Assembly: GCA_946408825.1 (NCBI GenBank) | Contig: CAMJTU010000024.1 | Location: 1 to 57,600, forward strand | Length of the DNA stretch: 57,600 nucleotides | From: an uncultured Planctomycetaceae bacterium | GTDB lineage: Bacteria; Planctomycetota; Planctomycetia; Pirellulales; Thermoguttaceae | Direction of reading: 5' to 3' | In this document: positions 18,905 to 28,312 of the stretch, piece after piece | How the letters are laid out: the number at the start of each line of letters is the position of its first letter | How positions within the stretch are numbered: the stretch's first letter is position 1 | Notes under the pieces: generated by a model | Told to the model about the DNA's origin: nothing | Seen by the model: the letters and a program-made list of their open reading frames with translations, nothing else | Databases searched by the model: none | Translations under genes and position numbers: made by a program

Positions 18905-19765
18905 ATGACAGGAAAACTCTCTCTTCAGACTGAGACAAAACTTGGTCTGCTTTTTGAATGGTTCAGGGACAAAGCTTGCGTCGTTGCGTTTTCAGGAGGG
19001 GTTGATAGCTCTGTTTTAGCTAAAGCGTTGATCGTCGCGTATGAACGATCTCTTCTTAAGATTCGTCCCGTCGGTTTTTTTGCCGAAAGTTTTACTTCCA
19101 CTGAACTGGAAAAAACGGACGCGCGGCGAGTCGCCTCCGAGATAGGTTTGCCCTTAGTCGTTCTCGCGTCTAAAGAATTTGACGATCCGCAATTTGTCGC
19201 TAATACGCCGAAACGTTGCTACTGGTGCAAGAAGATTCGTTTTTCTTCGATAAAAGAGTTGGCGCAGCGTGATTACGGGGACCCAAACGGAGCAGAGGTT
19301 ACTGTGGTCGACGGATCGAATCTATCAGATCTCGGCGACTATCGTCCCGGCGTTCAAGCAGCCAATGAAGTCGGCGTAAAAAGCCCTCTCGCCGAAGTTG
19401 GACTTATCAAGTCGGAAATACGGGAAATCGCTAGGTTTTGGAATATTTCTGTTGCTGAAAAGCCGTCGACTCCGTGTCTTGCGACGCGTCTAACGTATAA
19501 CATGCCGCTTTCAAACGAAGCGCTTCGCCAGGTAGAAAACGCCGAACTTGCCGTTAAAAGTTTAGGGTTTACAACCTGCCGCGCTAGAATTGACGCGCCT
19601 AAGACCGTACGTATTGAACTTCTGGAAAATGAAATAAAAGATTTGATTAATTCTGAAAAACGTAAAAAGATCGTAGTGTTATTGAGGGAACTTGGTTTTA
19701 ACTTTATTTCCTTAGACTTGGAAGGTTTTTTCTCAGGGAAAAATAATCGCGCGCTTAGCGAATGA
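18905..19765 (+). CDS. larE: ATP-dependent sacrificial sulfur transferase LarE family protein
   Basis: This 286-residue PP-loop protein fits LarE, which adenylates a pyridine dicarboxylate and donates the sulfur of one of its own cysteines to make the nickel-pincer cofactor of lactate racemase and related enzymes. Evidence is the PP-loop SGGVDSS (30-36), CYWCKK (105-110), DGSNLSD, and STPCLATR, in which Cys191 corresponds to the sacrificial Cys. Some LarE relatives use a three-Cys cluster-type chemistry instead, and Cys105 and Cys108 leave that open. larB and larC are not in this window, so the pathway cannot be confirmed. The start at 18905 is chosen because AAAGGGG precedes it; the frame opens earlier inside the hairpin. 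Confidence 0.85.
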   Translation: MTGKLSLQTETKLGLLFEWFRDKACVVAFSGGVDSSVLAKALIVAYERSLLKIRPVGFFAESFTSTELEKTDARRVASEIGLPLVVLASKEFDDPQFVANTPKRCYWCKKIRFSSIKELAQRDYGDPNGAEVTVVDGSNLSDLGDYRPGVQAANEVGVKSPLAEVGLIKSEIREIARFWNISVAEKPSTPCLATRLTYNMPLSNEALRQVENAELAVKSLGFTTCRARIDAPKTVRIELLENEIKDLINSEKRKKIVVLLRELGFNFISLDLEGFFSGKNNRALSE

Positions 19766-19840
19766 TCATCCGGGCGATTGCACCTGTTTTTTCAATGCGA
19801 AGTCGGCGTTTTGTCGGAACTGGCTTCTCTGTCCTGTAAC

Positions 19841-22273
19841 TCATTCCGAAGCGCCGACGAACCCAAGCATTTCTTTTCGCATATTATCCGTTAATTTTCG
19901 GTCTTCATGCGGCGTCGTTTTGTCAATTCGGAGCGCGTCGCGAGCGACGTCGCTCGCTTCATTAAGGCGATTGGCGAGCCTTAGAGCCATGAAAAGTTTT
20001 TCCATTTTGCTTACGTCTGTGGGAGAACGATCAACCGACTCTCGATAGAGAATAATGGCAGAATCGAGAAATTCGGAACGCTCTTTATTTCCCTTATAGA
20101 GAAGGAAATCAAAATCGCCGCACCGTTCTCGAATAGAAGGCGAATTTGGCGAAACTCGTTCAACTTCTTCAAGGGCCGTTTGCCATTCGCGCAAGTTAGC
20201 GTCGTCTTGTTTCTGCGAGTATTTCAACCCTGCGATATAGTAGCGTTGGGTTGCCGTCGTTGAGGATGCGGGATCGAGTTTTTTCAGATCAACCTTGTGG
20301 GAAGGCTGCGTTAAGGCGTTTGTATTGGCGTTGCTGCGAAGTTCAAAAAGAAAAACGTCCGTTCGAGGTTTATACGAAGTAAAATAGAAGATTGTTAAGA
20401 CTGTTAGCGAAAGGGAAATTGACCATATCGGTTTGCATTTCTTTACGCCAGAAGACTCCTTAAACTCGTTTTGAGCGCAGTCCTTATCTAAATCTGCTTG
20501 AAGAACGTCTCTAGCTGAAGAGGCGCGATTGACAAGAGACGCGGCAATAAGAAAGAGAATCGTCGATATCGGCGCGTAGCCAATTCCACCCGCTGCGCAA
20601 AGATTAATCAAAAGCGTAACCAAAGCGGCAGCAAGAGCGAGAATCGGCGCATCTAAAACCGACCTGTTTTCGTCCGAAGGGATCGCCCTGACGATTGCGT
20701 AAAAGAAACAAAACGAAGTAAATGCAAAACTGTAAAAAGAGAGATTGACAGGAACGGTTTGAAAGCAAGAACAAAGAAATGTTGACGCCAGTCCTATGAG
20801 TAGTCCAACGAAAGAAGCGAGGCGGAGATGACGTCGCCCATTAAGGGAAGGAGCGGGCGTTCCAACTCGTTTTTCAGAAGTTTTCGATGAACAGATATTT
20901 GCGCCTGCCGCCCATGCAGATGCAAATGTTGCGATTAGAAATAAAACAAAGGCGAGAAGGGCAGGCGTGCCAAAAAGTGCGCCGACTTCAAAAGCAAAAT
21001 TATGTGGATCAGCGATAAATTCGCTGGATGTGGGAAGGATATAGCGTGGATAAACGCTTTGAAATTCGCCGGGACCCACGCCGAGGAAGGGATTATCTTT
21101 GATCATTCCGATTGTCGCCTTCCAGTACTCCAGACGATAGCTAAGCGATTTACCAGCTTCGGTAAAGACTTCGCGATCGATTGCGCCTGAAAGAATCGCA
21201 ATCACTCCCGATAGGAAACAAACGGCACAAGCGGCGACAAAGAACTGAGCGCCGCGTTTTAGATAGGCGCTCGCGAGTTTTAAATCTTTCAGTCTGCATA
21301 ATCCCCAGAAGATCAGTCCAATCATAAGGGCGACGAAAGCCGAACGACTCTTAGTGGTGAAGAGAACAAAGAATTCTAAAAGGAGAACGAACAGCGCGCC
21401 TGAGAGACCCATTCCTCCAAGAACTCGTTTGACGTCCTTAAGCCCACGTTGACCCAGAAATAGTTTATACCATGGAATTCCGACAAGCGACAATAACAAA
21501 AGGGGAACAACGACTCCGGCTAACGTATTGGCAAGTCCATAAGTGCCTGTTGGTTCGACGCTGTTCAAAAGACGCTGTTCGAAAAGTAAACGTTCTCTTG
21601 AATCTTCCTCAAATTTCATACCATTTTCCGCGAGAACCTCATTCGGGTTGGCGATATACGCGGCGCGGATTTTAGGGTTAACGACGGCATAGGAGTACGC
21701 GGAAAAAACGCATTCCGCCACAACGCATGCGCTAACCGCAAGAAATAGCTCAAAAATGATTCCTTTTGCGAGAAAACGTCTGTAGTAACGAAGAAAAAAG
21801 TAGAACAGCGCGGGCGTAACAAAACTCCAGTAGCCATTGAGCGCAAGACGGACGTCGCCTGTATGAAGTAGGACAACCTTCAAGGAAGACGCCGTGTACA
21901 GAAGTAAACAAGCCGCTAAAGCGACGTCTGCTAAAATCGGAACCCAGCGTTTTATTTTTTCCGTAAGACATTGCGACGTTTCGACAGACTCTTGCCTTTT
22001 TTCTTTCTTCCCAATTGGCAGCAATGGAAAAAAGGAATAAAACGTTAATGCCACGCAAAGACATACCACGAAAAAGAGTAGGGCGATTGGCAGATAGTCG
22101 CCCTCGCGAATCGCTCCTTCAGGCGCGCAGAAAATTGAGGTTGAAAGGAAAACGGAAAGACAGGTTGTTAAGATCAGTTGAAAGCGGGACGTTTTGTCCT
22201 GACGACGACTTGGGGTGGAGTCGTCCTTCCTTCGCAACGACGAAACCTGAGTGTTCTTCCTATGTTGAACCAT
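19841..22273 (-). CDS. O-antigen ligase/polymerase-like membrane protein with C-terminal TPR-like region
   Basis: This 810-residue protein has about a dozen hydrophobic segments. The Wzy/WaaL-like part contains TGTYGLANTLAG, TKSRSAFVAL and, after a large periplasmic loop, NPFLGVGPGEFQ and DPHNFAFEVGALFG. These are typical of the O-antigen ligase family that joins or polymerises surface polysaccharide. After the last membrane segment (about residue 635) a soluble, helix-rich tail follows (YIAGLKYSQKQDDANLREWQTALEEV, DRSPTDVSKMEKLFMALRLANRLNEA), which looks like TPR repeats. This combination is common in Planctomycetes and other large-genome bacteria. No glycosyltransferase cluster flanks it, so its polymer is unknown. 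It lies 54 bases downstream of the sugar isomerase on the same strand. Confidence 0.82.
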   Translation of the reverse strand: MVQHRKNTQVSSLRRKDDSTPSRRQDKTSRFQLILTTCLSVFLSTSIFCAPEGAIREGDYLPIALLFFVVCLCVALTFYSFFPLLPIGKKEKRQESVETSQCLTEKIKRWVPILADVALAACLLLYTASSLKVVLLHTGDVRLALNGYWSFVTPALFYFFLRYYRRFLAKGIIFELFLAVSACVVAECVFSAYSYAVVNPKIRAAYIANPNEVLAENGMKFEEDSRERLLFEQRLLNSVEPTGTYGLANTLAGVVVPLLLLSLVGIPWYKLFLGQRGLKDVKRVLGGMGLSGALFVLLLEFFVLFTTKSRSAFVALMIGLIFWGLCRLKDLKLASAYLKRGAQFFVAACAVCFLSGVIAILSGAIDREVFTEAGKSLSYRLEYWKATIGMIKDNPFLGVGPGEFQSVYPRYILPTSSEFIADPHNFAFEVGALFGTPALLAFVLFLIATFASAWAAGANICSSKTSEKRVGTPAPSLNGRRHLRLASFVGLLIGLASTFLCSCFQTVPVNLSFYSFAFTSFCFFYAIVRAIPSDENRSVLDAPILALAAALVTLLINLCAAGGIGYAPISTILFLIAASLVNRASSARDVLQADLDKDCAQNEFKESSGVKKCKPIWSISLSLTVLTIFYFTSYKPRTDVFLFELRSNANTNALTQPSHKVDLKKLDPASSTTATQRYYIAGLKYSQKQDDANLREWQTALEEVERVSPNSPSIRERCGDFDFLLYKGNKERSEFLDSAIILYRESVDRSPTDVSKMEKLFMALRLANRLNEASDVARDALRIDKTTPHEDRKLTDNMRKEMLGFVGASE

Positions 22274-22326
22274 GATTCTTTTTCTGACGAGACTGAAGGA
22301 GAGGGGAAGGGAAAAGGGGAAGAAAA

Positions 22327-23190
22327 CTATGCCGGGCTATCAAGCGCCTCTTTTAAGCATCGGATTGATTCCCGTCCAAGCTTTTCGATTCCCGGCGAGT
22401 AATCAAAAGGTTCGATTCCGATCCAGCCGTCAAATTGTACTTCATTAAGAGCTTTCATGATGGGCTTGAATTTAAGACGGCCAAATCCCGGTCCTTGAAG
22501 GTTGGGGTCATTCGCATGAAACGAGACCGTCCTATGTTCACGTCCAACGCGAAGGATAACGTCTGGGATATCCTGATACTCTCCTCCAAACATTGCTTTG
22601 CAGTCAAGATGGAGCGTTACGTTTCGGGGCGAACCCAACTCTTGAATAAACGCTAGCGTTTCCTCTGAATTAACCCAGAAATTCGTTTCTGTTGGAGCAA
22701 GAGCCTCCAGGGCGAGAGTGACGCCTGTGTTTTGAAGAGTTGGCACGACGGCTCCAATCGTTTCTAAAGCGTTGTTCATGGCGCGCGAGTATTCTTGCCC
22801 TTTGGCTACGTTGCGTTGATTGGGCGATCCCAAAACCATGTAGCAGCCGCCAAGTTTGGCGCAGAATTCGGCAAGTCGACAAAGATACGCCGACGTTCTT
22901 CGTCGCGTTTCAGCATCGTCGGTCGTTAGGTGGAGTCCGCTTGTTTGTGAAAGAATCCAGTGGAGTCCAGCAACCGCGACTCCCGTTGTTTTAGAGGCGT
23001 TGATAATACGGGCGCAAATGCTTTCATCAATTCGATTAATATCCATTGTATCAGCTTCGCCGGAGACAAACGCGGGATCAAGGGAGAATGGCGCGAGTTC
23101 GGCTCCGTCGTATCCCCAGGCTGCGAAAGCTTCGAACTGATTCTCAATACTCCACTTCTTGTACATTTCGTTGCACAGAGCAAACTTCAT
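22327..23190 (-). CDS. Sugar phosphate isomerase/epimerase (xylose-isomerase-like TIM barrel)
   Basis: This 287-residue cytoplasmic protein has the AP-endonuclease-2 / xylose-isomerase-like barrel. Visible marks are MKFALCNEM at the start, GYDGAELAPF, GVAVAGLHWI, LALEALAPTETNF with a metal-binding Glu, LHLDCKAM with Asp, SFHANDPN with His, and WIGIEPFDY with the last Glu. Together these provide a divalent-metal site for keto-sugar epimerisation or isomerisation. The start at 23190 lies ten bases after AAGGAG; an ATG two codons upstream is also possible. It is separated from the upstream SGNH gene by a strong hairpin. The substrate is unknown. Confidence 0.88.
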   Translation of the reverse strand: MKFALCNEMYKKWSIENQFEAFAAWGYDGAELAPFSLDPAFVSGEADTMDINRIDESICARIINASKTTGVAVAGLHWILSQTSGLHLTTDDAETRRRTSAYLCRLAEFCAKLGGCYMVLGSPNQRNVAKGQEYSRAMNNALETIGAVVPTLQNTGVTLALEALAPTETNFWVNSEETLAFIQELGSPRNVTLHLDCKAMFGGEYQDIPDVILRVGREHRTVSFHANDPNLQGPGFGRLKFKPIMKALNEVQFDGWIGIEPFDYSPGIEKLGRESIRCLKEALDSPA

Positions 23191-23224
23191 AATCATTCAT
23201 CTCCTTCGTAACGACTTGTAAAAG

Positions 23225-23254
23225 CGCCCGCGTGACGATATCGTCGCGCGGGCG
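23225..23254 (-). terminator. Terminator after the tandem SGNH hydrolase gene
   Basis: CGCCCGCGTGACG pairs with CGTCGCGCGGGCG (23225-23237 with 23242-23254), twelve Watson-Crick pairs and one T-G pair around a 4-base loop. On the minus strand it lies 29 bases after the SGNH stop codon and is followed by CTTTTAC. It sits just before the ribosome site of the isomerase gene. Confidence 0.78.
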
Positions 23255-23283
23255 TCAATCATATGGAACGCCAAAAGCTTAGT

Positions 23284-24660
23284 TCACTTCGTTGCTTCTT
23301 CAAGCTTGAGGTAAAGAGCGGCTCCCCATGATTCATATCCGACGTTGTTCGGATGAAGCAGATCGGGCATGACGTCTTTAGTTAGTTCGCCCTTTTCGTT
23401 AAGAAAAACCTTTCCGATATCTAAGACTTCGACATTTGCAATATCTCGAAAATAGTATTCAGCGAGCGCATTGATTGCGTCAATCTGATCTTGTTGCGAA
23501 GTACACGGGAAGACTTTTAGAACGAAAATCTTCATGTTGGGGAATTGAGCTCGGAGTTTTTTAACAATCCGCCGCTGACCAAGGGCGACGTCCTTGGCTG
23601 CACGATCTTTGCTCCATGTGTTGTTAACGCCAATGAGTAAAACGGCTGCTTTGGGTGTGACAGAGTTGAAGTCGTAGTTTTCAAGGCGCCAGAGGACATG
23701 TTGTGTTTGATCTCCGCCATGACCGAGATTAATAGCTTTCTTAGCGCCATAGTATTTTTCCCAAACAACGGAACCGGCGCCTTCCCAACCATGAGTGATT
23801 GAGTCGCCAATCATGAGAAGATCAACGTCGCCTTTTTTAAGAATCTCGTTCTTTTGGTTAAAACGATCACGCCACCAGTCGGCGTCGACTGGCGAGGGCG
23901 TCGTATCGACAGTATTTTCTCCAAGTCCATCGGCGATCATCGGCTCAATGGCTTTAGCCCAAATCTCATAGCCTTCTTTGCTTGGATGAAGGAAATCTGG
24001 CATGATTTCCTTAGTTAGCGTACCGTCTTCCTCAAGGAACAAGTCGTTAATACTGTAAAGCTGAACATTTTCCACGGCATTATTGGCATATATAGCTTCT
24101 AAACCGCTATTAATCTCGTCTACCGCATAACGGAGTCTATCGTCCGGCTTGTTGCCACGCGGAAAAACTTCAAGAAGGAGTATCTTTGTTGTCGGATACT
24201 TTTCTTTCAGCTGATCTATGATTGCTTGAACTCCTTCTACTGTTTCAGCTGGCGAACTATGCATCTCGTTTGAATTCGGTTTCTTATGACCGATATTGTT
24301 TGTTCCGATCATGACGACAGCCATTTTGGGCGAGATTTTATCCATGGGGGAATTCGCAATGCGCCAAAGAACATGTCCCGTTCTGTCGCCGCTAATGGCA
24401 AAATTCATCGCCTTCCGATTGCCGTAATAGCTATCCCAGACCTCTTTGCCCGTTGTTTCCCAGAAGTGGGTAATAGAGTCGCCTACCCAAAGGAGATCGA
24501 CGTCGCCTTGTTCCATGCGAGCCTTTTGCTGCTGATAACGATCTATGTTTCGATCTTCAAGAGTGATTGCAAGGTTCTGGGCGTAAGTGATTGACGTTAA
24601 CAACGCAATCAAAAGTGTGAGAAATCCGCTTAAGAGAAACTTAGGTTCAAGCTTTTTCAT
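23284..24660 (-). CDS. Secreted protein with two tandem SGNH/GDSL hydrolase domains
   Basis: This 458-residue protein has a signal peptide (residues 1-27, ending TYAQ) and two consecutive SGNH esterase domains with matching sequence. Both contain VDLLxxGDSITHxWE (first Ser at 62), GD.T.HVLWR, a G-x-N-N block (GTNNIGHK and GVNNTWSK) and a D-x-LHP block (DFLHPSKEGYE and DLLHPNNVGYE). Both triads therefore look intact. Single-domain relatives are PAF-acetylhydrolase-like esterases that deacetylate glycans or lipids. The gene has its own terminator and an AAGGAT ribosome site. The substrate is unknown; deacetylation of polysaccharide or host glycan is a reasonable guess. Confidence 0.9.
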   Translation of the reverse strand: MKKLEPKFLLSGFLTLLIALLTSITYAQNLAITLEDRNIDRYQQQKARMEQGDVDLLWVGDSITHFWETTGKEVWDSYYGNRKAMNFAISGDRTGHVLWRIANSPMDKISPKMAVVMIGTNNIGHKKPNSNEMHSSPAETVEGVQAIIDQLKEKYPTTKILLLEVFPRGNKPDDRLRYAVDEINSGLEAIYANNAVENVQLYSINDLFLEEDGTLTKEIMPDFLHPSKEGYEIWAKAIEPMIADGLGENTVDTTPSPVDADWWRDRFNQKNEILKKGDVDLLMIGDSITHGWEGAGSVVWEKYYGAKKAINLGHGGDQTQHVLWRLENYDFNSVTPKAAVLLIGVNNTWSKDRAAKDVALGQRRIVKKLRAQFPNMKIFVLKVFPCTSQQDQIDAINALAEYYFRDIANVEVLDIGKVFLNEKGELTKDVMPDLLHPNNVGYESWGAALYLKLEEATK

Positions 24661-24925
24661 TGTAACAATCCTTAAATTTGAAACAACAACGACTAACGCA
24701 ATTTTGTAAGATGTGAAAGAATGTCAAATCTTACTTCGGCAGAAGTCATCCTAGCGTCACTGCCGTGTGTATTTTATACCTTGGCAGCGCCGCTTGCAAG
24801 AAGAAAAGGATAGAAGAAATATTACGAAGGAAATGTTCAAAAGCCCCGAAAACCTTGAAAATCACAATAATCTGTGCGAGGTTATGAGCGTTGAAAAACC
24901 TAACCCGTATAGAGTTACAAGTTAA

Positions 24926-25447
24926 TCGATCTTGGCCCATGGTCATTTTATTGATTCGGTCGACGATTACTCCAAACATAAACCCGAATTGATAAATTAT
25001 CTGACCAATGAATTTTTCCGAGTCTTGGAGAATCCGGCCGATAAAAATAGTTCTCGTGCTCCTGTCGCCCTTTGGTGGTATAACGTCCAAACAAAATTCC
25101 TTAAGGGCTTCGACACGACTTTTAACGGCGAAGAACTTAAACGCGCCGACCGACTTCCACGCTCGTTTGATCAATGTGTCAAGCAGGCTATGGGCTGTTT
25201 AAAATCTGCGTTTGTTTGTTATCCGGGAAAGGAAATTATGAATTTACTTGAATTTCAACAGGCAATGCTTGAAACGGTCAAGCGTAATATGCTTGCTTCT
25301 TATGAATCCTACAAGGAGCAAAGAAAAGCATATTTAGCCGACTTTGAACCTTTGACGTATGAAAACGGAAAATTCGACGATTTATCCGTCCTTGCATATC
25401 GCGACAAAGTTTATAACAAACAGCAGGAGGAAAAGCAGAAAAATTGA
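24926..25447 (+). pseudogene. Unrecognised open frame, probably a degraded gene
   Basis: A plus-strand frame of about 170 codons opens after TAA at 24923. Its only early start is TTG at 24932, without a ribosome site. An internal ATG at 25239 has GGAAAGGAAATT in front and would give a 69-residue protein beginning MNLLEFQQAM. The amino-acid content (APVALWWYNVQTKFLKGFD, QAMGCLKSAFVCYPGKE) looks protein-like. A separate short frame just upstream (24833-24925, ending PYRVTS before TAA) could be the displaced beginning of the same gene. I therefore suspect a frameshifted remnant. I do not recognise the family. Confidence 0.4.
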
Positions 25448-25876
25448 AATACGATTTGCGGAGGTCAAAGAGAAAAAATCTTGCCTAAGTTTTACGGCGG
25501 GCCAAAGGATTTGACAGACTCGATAGAAAAGGGGAGTCGTTACGATTTACGGCGGACCGGATTTTGAGGGGTGTTTTTATGCCAAAAAACGACAAAAAAT
25601 CGGGCGTTCTAAGTTGTTGTCGCTTGACGATTAATGAGGGGGCGTTAGAATAGAAAAAATTGAACGGTTCAACCGAACATAATAAACATTATCGGACGTT
25701 GTTGATTCTTGATGATCATAATCTCCTCCATCCGTATTCGCAATTTTTTCGTAATTCCGATTTCCCATTCGCTCCATTTTTAAATCGCAATATTGAGATG
25801 TTGTTGAAGAAGAAAAGGCGTTTCAGAAAAGATAATCCGAAACGCCTTTATTTGAAATTGAAAGAGTCAAGAAAGA
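25448..25876. other. Degraded stretch with three imperfect repeats and a terminator
   Basis: No intact gene is seen in these 429 bases. Three imperfect copies of a CGGCGG-containing unit occur: TACGATTTGCGGAGGTC (25450), TTTACGGCGGGCC (25491) and TACGATTTACGGCGGACC (25541). The third copy can be read through as YGGPDFEGCFYAKKRQKIG, ending at a stop near 25634, which again resembles the tail of a lost protein. The right end holds the terminator of the M60-like peptidase gene. Confidence 0.4.
25814..25849 (-). terminator. Terminator of the M60-like peptidase gene
   Basis: AAAGGCGTTTC (25814-25824) pairs perfectly with GAAACGCCTTT (25839-25849) over 11 bp with a 14-base loop. On the minus strand it lies 27 bases past the peptidase stop codon and is followed by TCTTCTTC. 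Confidence 0.8.
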
Positions 25877-28195
25877 CTATTTTATTATTTTTTTAAGTTC
25901 TTCTGGTATCCACACAGGAAACTCTTTTACAGAATCTAAGGCTTCCTGGGAGATTGGGATTCCCCATAAGGTGAAAAATGGTCCTAGATTTAGTCCGGAA
26001 TTGCGCGAAAGTCTGATCATCCACTGATCCCGTTTTTCTTGATCGTTCTTAGGAAGTTCTTCTGGGGGCGCCGTCTTGTATTCCCTAATTGAACGACAAA
26101 ACGGCTCCCAACCAAATTTTTCTCTCATCTGAATTGTCATGATGAGAGCGAGAAACGGACTTGCTTGCCAATCGCTGAATTTTGCGCCGTTTTCAAAATA
26201 GACACGCATCATCCTATTTTGAGATTTCTTAGTAAGATCACTCTTAGAGACTTCCGCTCTTTTTCCGTTAAACTTCTCCATGATGTAAAGGGTGAAGTAA
26301 TTGACTGTTACTTCAGTGGTTCCTTCAAAAGTCCAATACGGGGATTGGTGATTATGTCCAAATTCGTGATAAAATCCCCAATCGCCGTCCCTGCGAAGAC
26401 GGTCTGCGTCCACCAACGCCTTTTCGACGTCCATGTGCGTCATTACTGGGTATCCGCTGTGCATATATCCGGCGGAAATTTCACGATCGCATGTAATGCG
26501 TTCTGGGCGTTCACGGACATAAGGACCGCTAGCGAGTTCAGCTTCAAGATCGAGAATAGTATCCCATGTCTCCATGAGAAATTGTGGATTGTCGAGGTTA
26601 CGAATAACAGAAGAAGGAACCGACAGAATAACGTTTCGACCTTGTAACTCCGCCCATGGCGCAGGATGATTGCGAAGCAATTTCCAATCGTCGAGACTGG
26701 TTACGTCCCGAATAAAATATGGAGCTAGGACTGCGCCTGAAATTTTGAAATCGACGACTCCCAGCCCCAAACTCGCCAAGTTGTGAGGGACGACAATGTA
26801 GATTAACCCTCCAAAGGGATTAACTACTTGCGTCTCGGAATTCTGTATTGTTTTTTCGACCGAAATTTCGGGGTAACGAGACCATTCCTGCAAATGTTTA
26901 ATGCTGTCTGAATGCACGCCGATACGAATTTTGAACGGAGTAGAGACTTTAGAAAGGATATTGGGATCTAGTTTTACGGTGATTATTTCTCCAGGAGCTG
27001 CATAAAGACCGGTAGACGCCCAATCTGGAACGGCCGTTTTTATCGGAACAGAGATATTGTCTTCTCGCGGAGCGTCTGCCGGTACGACGCCAGGAAATTC
27101 CACAGAGGCAGGTAAAAACGGCACGTCCTCAGGTTTTGTTGTTCCGACATTCTGACCTCGAATGTAACGTTCCGTTTGAATCGTTATGACTAATCGTTTG
27201 ATTAGATCGACGTCCTGAACTGGTTCTTTTAAACTTGGAATGCCAACGTCTGAATTTCGCTCCGCAAAATCGTATATGGCGGCGACTTTATCTGAAGATA
27301 AAAAAGGGAGGATTAAATCAAAAGTCGTTGTGAGTTGGCGGATTGCTGTTTTTCCAGCGGTTTCAACTTCCTTTTGAATAAGATTGTCGTCTTTTGTTAG
27401 ATTTTGAATAAAACGTAGGGCGCTGATTCCAGAGACGAAGCGGGTTTGCAATAACTCGTCGGCGTCAACTGAAAAAGTCCCCTGATTAGATGAAGATATT
27501 GTCCCGTCTGTCCATGCCAATCCGACGTTGTTCTTGGCAAAAATATTGTTGCCAATGTGATCACGCACTAAATCTTTACCAGGATTAAGTTGACTCCATC
27601 CCCATCCGAGACCACATGTTACAAAACCAGCGCCGTTCTTTATCCTATCGAAAAGGACGTTGTATTGTTTGTTGTTTAGCGCGACAGCTCCGGCAACAAA
27701 CACGTCAAACTCTGCTTCAAGGTCATTGGAAACAAAAGCGTCGAACCCGATTTCTTTTAGGTAATCAGCTGTTTCTTGAGACTTCCAAACAGCTACGCGA
27801 ACGTCCTTGGAGTTGCCCCCTTCCCTTCCAGAGGTCCAGAGGAGCGCATTCGAAAAAAACTTTTGAGAAGAATCAGTGGCTTTAATAGCTTCGAGACTGC
27901 AATAGTCGGTATGTCCAAAAGCCAAGACACGTCCCTTGTCTACAAAAGAAGCGGAAACTACAGGGACGAGAGCGTCGTCGCCGTATTCTGCAAGAACGAC
28001 AGGAAAAGAATTTTCACCAAACGGAACGATCGGACCGGGTAATCCGCGTATAGGAAGCGAATCGACTCCATTTGAAAGAAAGTTAACGGCGTTTTTGATT
28101 GTAATCGAGTAATCTTGCGCAAAGGCAGGTAATTCGATTACAACACACGTTGCTATTGCAAAGATCCGACAAAAAAGCTGGACCAAGGATTTCAT
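25877..28195 (-). CDS. Secreted M60-like (enhancin/mucinase-type) zinc metallopeptidase
   Basis: The 772-residue protein starts at 28195, behind GAAGGAA; an in-frame ATG at 28243 lacks this. A signal peptide ends at about residue 26 (PAFAQ). The C-terminal third holds the zinc-peptidase motif HEFGHNHQ (His610, Glu611, His614), followed by FEGTTEVTVNYF with the third-ligand Glu, as in peptidase family M60. The N-terminal region (VLAEYGDDALVPVVSASF, RVLAFGHTDY) resembles the glutamine-amidotransferase-like segment seen ahead of M60 domains in gut bacteria. Known M60-like enzymes cleave O-glycosylated mucin-type proteins. The gene is alone, with its own terminator. It is strong evidence for life with an animal host or on glycoprotein-rich matter. 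Confidence 0.88.
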   Translation of the reverse strand: MKSLVQLFCRIFAIATCVVIELPAFAQDYSITIKNAVNFLSNGVDSLPIRGLPGPIVPFGENSFPVVLAEYGDDALVPVVSASFVDKGRVLAFGHTDYCSLEAIKATDSSQKFFSNALLWTSGREGGNSKDVRVAVWKSQETADYLKEIGFDAFVSNDLEAEFDVFVAGAVALNNKQYNVLFDRIKNGAGFVTCGLGWGWSQLNPGKDLVRDHIGNNIFAKNNVGLAWTDGTISSSNQGTFSVDADELLQTRFVSGISALRFIQNLTKDDNLIQKEVETAGKTAIRQLTTTFDLILPFLSSDKVAAIYDFAERNSDVGIPSLKEPVQDVDLIKRLVITIQTERYIRGQNVGTTKPEDVPFLPASVEFPGVVPADAPREDNISVPIKTAVPDWASTGLYAAPGEIITVKLDPNILSKVSTPFKIRIGVHSDSIKHLQEWSRYPEISVEKTIQNSETQVVNPFGGLIYIVVPHNLASLGLGVVDFKISGAVLAPYFIRDVTSLDDWKLLRNHPAPWAELQGRNVILSVPSSVIRNLDNPQFLMETWDTILDLEAELASGPYVRERPERITCDREISAGYMHSGYPVMTHMDVEKALVDADRLRRDGDWGFYHEFGHNHQSPYWTFEGTTEVTVNYFTLYIMEKFNGKRAEVSKSDLTKKSQNRMMRVYFENGAKFSDWQASPFLALIMTIQMREKFGWEPFCRSIREYKTAPPEELPKNDQEKRDQWMIRLSRNSGLNLGPFFTLWGIPISQEALDSVKEFPVWIPEELKKIIK

Positions 28196-28312
28196 CGCGC
28201 AGTTCCTTCGTAGAAAATAAACTCGAAAAGACAACATCGTCAACGTCGCAATTGTTACAAAAAAGCGCCCTTCCCCGTAATTGGGTTTTGATACATTTCT
28301 GAAAACGAAAAG

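Noticed and set aside
24746..25174. 142-codon minus-strand frame
   Set aside because: It is opposite the more protein-like plus-strand frame and itself shows no recognisable motif.
25660..25896. 78-codon plus-strand frame
   Set aside because: It contains the terminator of the M60-like gene and overlaps the end of that gene.
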